Origin: Candidatus Poribacteria bacterium
GTDB taxonomy: Bacteria > Poribacteria > WGA-4E > GCA-2687025
DNA: 5,330 bases
Assembly (NCBI GenBank): GCA_002687025.1
Contig: NYZG01000006.1
Span: 2,572-7,901, forward strand
Direction: 5' to 3'
Each line of letters starts with the position of its first letter. Positions within the stretch are counted from its first letter, which is position 1. A program made the position numbers and the translations under genes. Positions 1 through 5,330 of this stretch are shown piece after piece. Below the pieces are notes generated by a model. It made no database searches. It was given only the letters and a program-made list of their open reading frames with translations, and was not told the origin of the DNA.

Positions 1-1369
1 TGTACTGCACCGGCTCGAACGGGCTGCCCGTGGCGACGACGGCCCGACCCGCGCTCCAGCGCAGAATGTCCTCGGGCTTGCCCTCCGCTTTCGCGGTCGG
101 ATTCGACAGGGGGAATATCAGCGGTCGATCGAGGTTCGCGCAAGCGGCGCGCACGACCGTCTCGTCGAAGACTCCCGGCTGGCCGGACATGCCGATGATC
201 GCCGTCGGCCGCGCGTTGCGGATGACGTCCAGCAGCGAGATGCGATCGGGATCGTCGAGCGACCATCCCGCAACATCTCCGCGCGGACGCGCGAACGCCC
301 GCTTATACGGCTCGACGCTCGTCCGGTCATCGAGAACGAGCCCTCTGCTGTCCAGCGTGTAGAGACGTTCCCGGGCCGCCGCTTCGGAGAGCCCGCTCTG
401 CATGAGGCCTGCGTGAAGCTGACGCGTGACGCCAACGCCTCCCGCTCCGGCCCCGAGAACGACGAGTCGCTGGTCGCGCATCTGCCGATCGGTCATCCGT
501 AGCGCCGCCAGCACGCCTCCGAGCACGACCGCGCCGGTCCCCTGGATGTCGTCGTTGAACGACGGCAACTCCGAACGGTAGCGATCCAGAACGCTGAACG
601 CGTTCTGCCTGCTAAGGTCCTCCCACTGGAGGAGCACCCCCGGCAATGCGTCACGCACGCCCGAGACGAAGCCCTCCACGAAGGCGAAATACTCGTCGTC
701 GCGCAGTCTTTCGTGGCGCCAGCCCAGGTAGGCGGGGTCGTGCAGAAGCTCCTGGTTGTCCGTGCCGACATCGAGCACGATTGGCAGGCATGCGGACGGG
801 TGAATCCCAGCGCCCAACACGTACAGGGACAGCTTCCCCACCGGGATGCCCATGCCGCCCGTCCCTTGATCGCCGATGCCGAGGATGCCCTCGCTGTCGG
901 TCGCCACGATCAGCCGGACGCCGTCGCTGTACGGATACGCCCGCAGGATGTCCGCGCATCGCGATATGTTGCTCGGGTTCAAGAACAGGCCGCGAGGGCG
1001 CCGATATATGTGACTGAAACGCTCGACGGCAGTCCCCACGGTCGGCGTATAGACGATCGGGGCGAGTTCCTCCAGTCGCGACAGGACGAAGGCGTAGAAG
1101 AGCGTCTCGTTCCGGTCCTGGAGCGCCCGCAGGAACACGTACCGCGCGAGGTCATCGGTCGCCTGCGCGTAGTTCTCCTTCAGCCGCTCGATCTGTTCGT
1201 CAAGCGTCAACTCGCGCATCGGGAGGAGGCCGTCGAGCCCGAACGTCTCGCGCTCGTCGGCCGAGAAGGCGGTGCCCTTGTTGGCCAGCGGGTCGCGCAG
1301 AAGCGCGTACCCCCGCAGTGTCGTCCTCGTCTCCCGGGCCTGGATGTCAAACGTCAGTAGGTCCCGCAT
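1..1369 (-). CDS. maeA: NAD-type malic enzyme (oxaloacetate-decarboxylating malate dehydrogenase), C-terminus cut by window edge
   Basis: The protein should decarboxylate L-malate oxidatively to pyruvate and CO2 with NAD(P)+, in the cytoplasm. About 456 residues are present, and the family is usually about 540-570, so roughly 90-110 C-terminal residues lie outside the window. Seen motifs: LLNKG-like LANKGTAF (28-35), the IVYTPTVG signature with catalytic Tyr107, GDQGTGGMGIPVGKL (166-180) with catalytic Lys179, metal ligands Glu250-Asp251 and Asp274 in FNDDIQGT (271-278), the dinucleotide fold GAGAGG (306-311), and the late motifs PLSNPT and VATGSPF. The layout closely follows E. coli MaeA/SfcA from memory. 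Asp340 at the end of the second Rossmann strand favours NAD, but this is inference. I chose ATG 1369 because AGGTG (1382-1378) lies 8 nt upstream. An in-frame ATG at 1390 adds 7 residues but has no ribosome-binding site. All catalytic residues are intact and no frameshift is seen. Confidence 0.95.
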   Translation of the reverse strand, partial: MRDLLTFDIQARETRTTLRGYALLRDPLANKGTAFSADERETFGLDGLLPMRELTLDEQIERLKENYAQATDDLARYVFLRALQDRNETLFYAFVLSRLEELAPIVYTPTVGTAVERFSHIYRRPRGLFLNPSNISRCADILRAYPYSDGVRLIVATDSEGILGIGDQGTGGMGIPVGKLSLYVLGAGIHPSACLPIVLDVGTDNQELLHDPAYLGWRHERLRDDEYFAFVEGFVSGVRDALPGVLLQWEDLSRQNAFSVLDRYRSELPSFNDDIQGTGAVVLGGVLAALRMTDRQMRDQRLVVLGAGAGGVGVTRQLHAGLMQSGLSEAAARERLYTLDSRGLVLDDRTSVEPYKRAFARPRGDVAGWSLDDPDRISLLDVIRNARPTAIIGMSGQPGVFDETVVRAACANLDRPLIFPLSNPTAKAEGKPEDILRWSAGRAVVATGSPFEPVQY

Positions 1370-1377
1370 TGCTGGCG

Positions 1378-1382
1378 CACCT
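1378..1382 (-). promoter_or_regulatory. Ribosome-binding site deciding the malic enzyme start
   Basis: On the minus strand AGGTG lies 8 nt before ATG 1369. It matches part of the consensus AGGAGGTG. The in-frame ATG at 1390 is preceded by CCCTCCCC, which cannot pair with 16S rRNA in this orientation, so 1369 is the better start. Confidence 0.5.
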
Positions 1383-1435
1383 ACTTCCATGGGGAGGGTT
1401 GGGCTCGCCGGCCGTCTCACGTGGCGGCCGCGCGC

Positions 1436-1449
1436 CGCATGTCGCATGT
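1436..1449. repeat. Tandem 7-bp repeat (CGCATGT x2)
   Basis: Two perfect adjacent copies of CGCATGT lie about 70 bp upstream of the chosen malic enzyme start. They could be a paired half-site for a regulator of that gene or simple chance. The observation is direct; a function is not shown. Confidence 0.4.
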
Positions 1450-1567
1450 GGCCCACACCCAATATGTAGCGCGGTGGATGGGCTTTCCGCCCGCGAATCT
1501 ACCAAGAGGCGTGGCCCGTGCGATCGGCGTGGAAGGCGCACTGGGCTTGGGAGACGCACACAGAGAA

Positions 1568-1590
1568 GGGGCGGGGAGAAACCCCACCCC
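1568..1590 (-). terminator. GC-rich hairpin, probable terminator of the sigma factor gene
   Basis: Read on the minus strand this is GGGGTGGGG, loop TTTCT, CCCCGCCCC: a 9-bp stem with one U-G wobble in RNA. On the plus strand the same position would be a C-A mismatch, so the hairpin is better formed in the minus-strand transcript. It starts 37 nt after the sigma gene stop (1628). The following sequence, TTCTCTGTGTG, is only moderately T-rich, so termination may be weak or Rho-assisted. It would separate sigma from malic enzyme transcription. Confidence 0.6.
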
Positions 1591-1627
1591 ATACTAACTG
1601 TTGCTTCGTCGTGTCGTGTCCGTCGGG

Positions 1628-2758
1628 CTACTGGTCCACGGCGTATTCGGTGAGACCCACGGCAACGTCCGCGCGGCGCAGCCTGCTTATCGCCTGCTGT
1701 TCCAGCTGTCTCACGCGTTCGCGGCTGACCTGTAGCTTCGCGCCAATCTCCTGCAAGGTGTGGACGTCCGAGTCCACGCCATACCGCCAGCGCAGGACCT
1801 GCGCCTCACGGGGCGGCAGAATGTCGAGCGCGCACCGCACGACAGACTCCATGTCCTGGTGCATCACCTCTTCCTCAGGACTGTCATCCTGACAGGTGAG
1901 GAACTCCACGAGTCCGCCGGCTTCCTCGTCCGTGGCATCGTCCAGCGAGATGGAGTTGGCCTGGAGCTCGGCGACCTGCTGCACTTCCTTGGTCGAGATG
2001 CCTACCTCACGCGCCACTTCCTCGTCCGTCGGCATCCGCTCCAAATCCGCCGCCAGCGCCCGGCGCTTTCGGTTGTACCGACCGACTTCCTGCACCTTGT
2101 AGACCGGGATGCGCACGGTATACACGTTCTTGGCGTGGGCCCGATTCACGGCCTGCCATATCCACCACAAGGCGTAGGTGCTGAACTTCAGCGACCGATC
2201 CAGGTCGTACCGGTCGATGGCGCGCATCAGACCGATGTTGCCTTCCTGGATGAGGTCCATGAAGAGGCAGGAATCGTTGCGGAACCGCTTCACGGTGAAA
2301 ATCACCAGCCGCAGGTTTGCGGTCATGATCCGCTCACGCGCCGATTGCCACGTGCTGAAGGCGCGCTTGAGCTCCGCGCGCTCTCGGGTTGTAAGCCGGG
2401 CGCGCGCTCGGACTGAGATCGCCTGCCACGTCTGCTGCATCTCTTCGTACCGTAGCGTCGATGCCCTCAGCAGCTTGCTCTGCGCGGGTGTCAGCATGTC
2501 CTCTCGCGAATCCATTACCCGGAACGCCGTCTCACGCGCCTCGTAGAGCGTGGTGAACAGCAGGATCTCCTCGTCGCGGCTCAAAAGCGGCACGCGCGAG
2601 ACTTCGCGGATATAGGCGCTGAGGACCGGATCGGTAGAGTGTCTGCTTACCGGGTCGCGGGAAACGCCTGCGCCGGCCTGCGCGTCCGCGGCTTGCCCTT
2701 CGATATCGGGCGGAACCGCCATCTCGGGCGGGGCGGACGGGGTAGCGGTGGCTGACAT
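1628..2758 (-). CDS. RNA polymerase sigma factor, sigma-70 family, group-2-like (RpoD/RpoS-related), 376 aa
   Basis: It directs core RNA polymerase to promoters. Seen: a Pro/Ala-rich N-terminus (1-40), region 1.2 (DPVLSAYIREVSRVPLLSRDEE, 43-64), then about 76 residues without sigma motifs rich in Arg/Glu, then regions 2.1-2.4 (141-207) with NLRLVI, DLIQEGNIGLM and KFSTYALWW. Region 3 is 212-295 and region 4 is 300-365 with the helix-turn-helix TLQEIGAKLQVSRERVRQLE (334-353), whose -35-reading Arg/Glu residues are kept. It lacks region 1.1 and the long non-conserved domain of proteobacterial RpoD, so it is not a typical housekeeping factor. Odd points: against E. coli sigma-70, R436 is Trp201, T440 is Asn205, H455 is Tyr220 and E458 is Gln223. 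Start: GTG 2764 is possible, but ATG 2758 has AGGGAG 8 nt upstream and is preferred. Which promoters it serves cannot be read from the sequence. Confidence 0.93.
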   Translation of the reverse strand: MSATATPSAPPEMAVPPDIEGQAADAQAGAGVSRDPVSRHSTDPVLSAYIREVSRVPLLSRDEEILLFTTLYEARETAFRVMDSREDMLTPAQSKLLRASTLRYEEMQQTWQAISVRARARLTTRERAELKRAFSTWQSARERIMTANLRLVIFTVKRFRNDSCLFMDLIQEGNIGLMRAIDRYDLDRSLKFSTYALWWIWQAVNRAHAKNVYTVRIPVYKVQEVGRYNRKRRALAADLERMPTDEEVAREVGISTKEVQQVAELQANSISLDDATDEEAGGLVEFLTCQDDSPEEEVMHQDMESVVRCALDILPPREAQVLRWRYGVDSDVHTLQEIGAKLQVSRERVRQLEQQAISRLRRADVAVGLTEYAVDQ

Positions 2759-2766
2759 GGTCACGA

Positions 2767-2772
2767 CTCCCT
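2767..2772 (-). promoter_or_regulatory. Ribosome-binding site of the sigma factor gene
   Basis: On the minus strand AGGGAG stands 8 nt before ATG 2758 and only 2 nt before the in-frame GTG 2764. An AGGA further up (2778-2775) is 10 nt before the GTG. Spacing and codon preference together favour ATG 2758. Confidence 0.6.
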
Positions 2773-2956
2773 ATTCCTACACGGACGAAGCAAACGAGCA
2801 GTTCAGTGTGGACCTGCGCGTGTCCGCTGGAGATTGGTTGGCAAGTTCTATGCCGATCCGCTTGGTTTCTCGTCGAACCCGCGCTATCACTGACCTGACG
2901 CCTTTACTCGGCTTCCCGGCGGAGTGTGTTCGCAGTCCTCTGCGGGCGGCGAAGCC

Positions 2957-2969
2957 CGACATTCTGTCA
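2957..2969. promoter_or_regulatory. Operator-like near-palindrome CGACA-TTC-TGTCA
   Basis: This is one base short of the perfect TGACA-N3-TGTCA found at 3173-3185 in the same intergenic region. Read on the minus strand it begins with TTGACA, pointing at the sigma gene, but no -10 element stands 16-18 bp downstream. It may be the second binding site of a dimeric regulator acting on the divergent genes. This is inference from pattern only. Confidence 0.35.
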
Positions 2970-3038
2970 ATTGCCCGCGTATGCCGCTTGCCGCGCCCGC
3001 CATTTTGTCTAGCCGTCGTGTTCATCAGGACGTCGTAA

Positions 3039-3066
3039 CCCGCCTTGGCACTCGCGAACAGGCGGG
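3039..3066. repeat. Inverted repeat CCCGCCT-N14-AGGCGGG
   Basis: A perfect 7-bp GC-rich stem with a 14-nt loop that contains the small palindrome TCGCGA. It would lie in the leader of a sigma transcript started at the minus-strand TATAAT. No U-run follows in either direction, so it is not an intrinsic terminator; it could be a leader hairpin or protein site. Confidence 0.35.
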
Positions 3067-3092
3067 ACACCGTGCTTGCGGTCTCGTCGATC

Positions 3093-3108
3093 CGCCTGAC
3101 GTCTGGCG
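3093..3108. promoter_or_regulatory. Imperfect 16-bp palindrome CGCCTGACGTCTGGCG, possible operator
   Basis: Seven of eight base pairs are symmetric; only the T-T pair at positions 5 and 12 fails. It lies just downstream of the minus-strand TATAAT (3117-3112) and would cover that promoter's expected start site, a usual place for repressor binding. The regulator is unknown. Confidence 0.35.
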
Positions 3109-3111
3109 AGC

Positions 3112-3140
3112 ATTATAGCTGCGGCAGATTCCGCGATGAA
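3112..3140 (-). promoter_or_regulatory. Possible promoter reading toward the sigma factor gene
   Basis: The minus strand carries an exact TATAAT (3117-3112), with TTCATC (3140-3135) 17 bp upstream as a poor -35 (3 of 6). An exact -10 hexamer is notable in this GC-rich context. If used, transcription starts near 3105 and gives a leader of about 345 nt before ATG 2758. Confidence 0.4.
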
Positions 3141-3172
3141 CGGGGCTGGCCAGACGCTCTGTGGCGCGGCAT

Positions 3173-3185
3173 TGACACATTGTCA
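3173..3185. promoter_or_regulatory. Perfect palindrome TGACA-CAT-TGTCA upstream of the kinase gene
   Basis: The palindrome overlaps TTGACA (3172-3177), an exact -35 consensus on the plus strand. The best hexamer at 18-bp spacing is GAACAT (3196-3201), only 3 of 6 against TATAAT, so the promoter is weak or needs an activator or another sigma factor. A dimeric regulator bound here would occlude or assist the -35. The symmetric arms resemble the half-sites of FNR/DNR-type boxes, but the spacer is one base too long for the usual N4 form. Confidence 0.45.
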
Positions 3186-3261
3186 GAGTTCCGGCGAACA
3201 TGACCTCCACACCACACGTTCCGGTCGCGACGCTCCCCTATTCCGGCGACGGGAAAGCCCT

Positions 3262-4674
3262 GTGATAGACGACTACGACGGCTCCGACAGCCAGCCAACG
3301 GAACACGCGGACGACGGCCACGACACCGGCCGCCGATCGGGCACGATTCGTGCTACTGTTGCGGAAAGACTGGAGTACTTGGGTTTCGACCAGAGCGACG
3401 CGGATCTGCTCCACTCGCTGCAGCCGCTCGTCCGGCGACACGCCGATGAAATCGTACGCGCCTTCTACGACCACCTGATCGCGTTCGACACGACCCGAAG
3501 CGTGCTGCGCGACGCGGCCACCATGCCGCGGCTGGTGGAGCTACAGAAGCAGTACCTCGGCGAAATGTTCGGAGGCATATACGACGACCGGTACGCGGCG
3601 GGGAGATACGCGATCGGCCAGACGCACGATCGCGTCGGACTGACATCCTCGTGGTACCTTGGGGCGTACCACCTGTACCAGCGGGTGCTGTTCCCCATCG
3701 TGTCGGATCATCTGGGCGAACGCGGGGCGACACGCGCCGAGATAAACGCCGCTCTCCTCGCGATCACGAAGGTGATGACGCTCGATTACGGCCTCGCGCT
3801 CGAGGCGTACTTTGAGACCCACAGCGAGGCGCTACTGAGTGAGAAGGAACGGCTGGAAGTGCTGACTGGGGAGCTGCAGGGCAGCAACACCGCCCTGAAC
3901 GACCTTACCGAGCGGCTCGAAGAAAGAGTCCGGGAGCGCACCACGGAGCTCCTCGATTCCGAGGGACAGCTCCGCCAGGCCGAGAAACTCGCCACCATCG
4001 GCAAGATGACCTCCATGATGGCGCACGAAATTCGCAACCCGCTGAGCTCGGTCCTCCTGAATCTGGAGCTCCTCGAGGACGAGATCGACGGCTACGCGGG
4101 AGCAGACACCGACGAGGCGCACGACCTTCTCGGCTCCGTGCTCACGCAGATCCGCCGCGTCGAGGGCACCATTCGCGAGTACCTCGCCATCGCGCGGACG
4201 CCCAAGGTCGCGCTCACCCTCGGCGACATCAACGCGGTGGTCCGCGAACAGGTCGATTTCATGCGGGCCGAATTGGAGATGACGGGCATCGCTATCCACA
4301 TGGACCTGAGCGAGGCCGTCCCGTCGGTGAGGCTCGACCCGGAGCAGCTCAGCAACGTCGTCCTCAACTTGCTGAAGAACAGCATGGAAGCTATGCCTGG
4401 GGGTGGCAGCCTGCATGTCTCAACGGGCGCGCTCGACGCGTCGGTGACGATACGCGTGCGCGACACAGGTCAGGGGATGACGCCGGAGCAGTGCGAGCAA
4501 GTTTTCGAGCCGCTCTACACGACCAAGGACAAGGGAATGGGCATGGGACTCGCGTATGTCCAGCAGGTCGTCCGGGACCATCGGGGCGAGATCTCGTGCG
4601 TCAGTAACGGCGGGAGTGGCGCCACCTTCACCATCGAACTGCCCATTCCGGCCCAAAGCCTGACGGCGGGGTAG
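3262..4674 (+). CDS. Globin-coupled histidine kinase (haem-based gas sensor), 470 aa
   Basis: A soluble sensor kinase with no membrane segment. Residues about 33-190 form a globin-coupled-sensor (protoglobin-type) domain. IGQTHDRVGL (118-127) supplies proximal haem ligand His122, and WYLGAY (131-136) follows as in the family. Tyr69 in AFYDHL is 53 residues before it, fitting the distal B10 Tyr of HemAT and of the Anaeromyxobacter kinase AfGcHK. Residues 185-245 are a predicted coiled coil. The kinase core follows: H-box MAHEIRNPLS with phospho-acceptor His255, N-box NLLKNSMEAMP (Asn373), DTGQGM (401-406), FEPLYTTKDKG (415-425) and GMGMGL (425-430). All catalytic motifs are intact. It is known that such globins bind O2, NO and CO and switch kinase activity. 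The start is uncertain: ATG 3136 adds 42 residues with no ribosome-binding site and no coding character, and TTGACA at 3172 would lie inside it, so GTG 3262 is preferred. The next gene is probably its partner. Confidence 0.93.
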   Translation: MIDDYDGSDSQPTEHADDGHDTGRRSGTIRATVAERLEYLGFDQSDADLLHSLQPLVRRHADEIVRAFYDHLIAFDTTRSVLRDAATMPRLVELQKQYLGEMFGGIYDDRYAAGRYAIGQTHDRVGLTSSWYLGAYHLYQRVLFPIVSDHLGERGATRAEINAALLAITKVMTLDYGLALEAYFETHSEALLSEKERLEVLTGELQGSNTALNDLTERLEERVRERTTELLDSEGQLRQAEKLATIGKMTSMMAHEIRNPLSSVLLNLELLEDEIDGYAGADTDEAHDLLGSVLTQIRRVEGTIREYLAIARTPKVALTLGDINAVVREQVDFMRAELEMTGIAIHMDLSEAVPSVRLDPEQLSNVVLNLLKNSMEAMPGGGSLHVSTGALDASVTIRVRDTGQGMTPEQCEQVFEPLYTTKDKGMGMGLAYVQQVVRDHRGEISCVSNGGSGATFTIELPIPAQSLTAG

Positions 4675-4677
4675 CCC

Positions 4678-4681
4678 GGAG
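4678..4681 (+). promoter_or_regulatory. Ribosome-binding site of the response regulator gene
   Basis: GGAG lies 11 nt before ATG 4693, slightly long spacing, and only 3 nt after the kinase stop codon. The tight junction supports translation from one shared mRNA. Confidence 0.5.
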
Positions 4682-4692
4682 ACGACGCGCGC

Positions 4693-5330
<638 letters not shown>

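Larger units (their letters stand above)
1370..1627. other. Intergenic spacer between sigma gene and malic enzyme gene
   Basis: No convincing gene is seen on either strand. The spacer holds the hairpin at 1568-1590, a 7-bp tandem repeat CGCATGT twice (1436-1449), and a short inverted repeat GGGC-N5-GCCC (1480-1492). Any promoter for the malic enzyme should lie here. The only AT-rich spot on the minus strand is around 1461-1468 (CATATT, 4 of 6 against TATAAT), and it has no credible -35 element at normal spacing, so I do not call a promoter. Confidence 0.6.
2759..3261. other. Divergent intergenic region between sigma factor and globin kinase genes
   Basis: The sigma gene leaves to the left and the kinase operon to the right. 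Local base composition is less GC-biased than in the flanking genes. I see two TGACA-N3-TGTCA-type palindromes (2957-2969 and 3173-3185), an imperfect 16-bp palindrome (3093-3108), a 7-bp inverted repeat with 14-nt loop (3039-3066), a consensus TATAAT on the minus strand (3117-3112), and TTGACA at 3172-3177 on the plus strand. Open frames here, such as minus 3070-2777 (97 codons, very basic), resemble no family I know and lose the G/C third-position bias, so I do not call them genes. The size fits two promoters with long leaders. Confidence 0.6.

Noticed and set aside
713..1360. Long plus-strand open frame of 215 codons
   Set aside because: It lies entirely antisense to the malic enzyme, which shows all catalytic motifs in the other strand; high GC makes such antisense frames common.
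1461..1489. Minus-strand promoter for the malic enzyme with CATATT as -10
   Set aside because: Only 4 of 6 matches at -10 and nothing resembling TTGACA at 16-19 bp upstream.
1760..2416. Plus-strand open frame of 218 codons
   Set aside because: It is antisense to conserved regions 2-4 of the sigma factor and resembles no known protein.
3045..3060. TTGGCAC, resembling the -24 half of a sigma-54 promoter
   Set aside because: The -12 half should carry TTGC at fixed spacing; here it reads GAACA without the essential GC, so it is not a sigma-54 promoter.
2777..3070. Minus-strand open frame of 97 codons (GTG start) ending 18 nt before the sigma start
   Set aside because: Arg-rich, no recognisable domain, third positions lose the G/C bias after the first codons, and no good ribosome-binding site. 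Kept only as part of the leader observation.
3172..3185. FNR/DNR-type box (TTGAC-N4-GTCAA) upstream of the gas-sensing kinase
   Set aside because: The spacer between TTGAC and GTC is five bases, not four, and the right arm ends CAG rather than CAA, so I report only a palindrome.

Overview
The window comes from a high-GC, probably Gram-negative bacterium. It shows a strong G/C bias at third codon positions, a sigma-70-type factor, and a two-component system whose regulator is of the sigma-54-activator (NtrC) type. Nothing in the sequence fixes the phylum; a deltaproteobacterial or acidobacterial-type genome would fit, but this is a guess. No mobile element, CRISPR array, rRNA or tRNA is visible.

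Layout. On the minus strand, the left edge up to 1369 encodes most of an NAD-type malic enzyme (C-terminus outside the window). A 258-bp spacer (1370-1627) carries a strong GC hairpin (1568-1590) placed to terminate the next gene. That gene, 2758-1628 on the minus strand, is a group-2-like primary-family sigma factor. A 503-bp divergent intergenic region (2759-3261) follows, with several palindromes and promoter-like elements. On the plus strand, 3262-4674 encodes a soluble histidine kinase with an N-terminal globin-coupled-sensor (haem) domain. Only 18 bp after it starts an NtrC-type response regulator (4693 to the window edge, truncated inside its AAA+ domain).

How the parts may work together. 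The globin kinase and NtrC-like regulator form a two-gene operon. They read as a haem-based gas-sensing (O2, possibly NO/CO) two-component system with an output through sigma-54 promoters. The divergently transcribed sigma factor shares the upstream region. It has unusual residues at positions that read the -10 and extended -10 elements in the sigma-70 family. The two transcription units may be co-regulated through shared operator-like sites, but this is inference. The malic enzyme is ordinary central metabolism (malate to pyruvate plus CO2) and appears separated from the sigma gene by the terminator.
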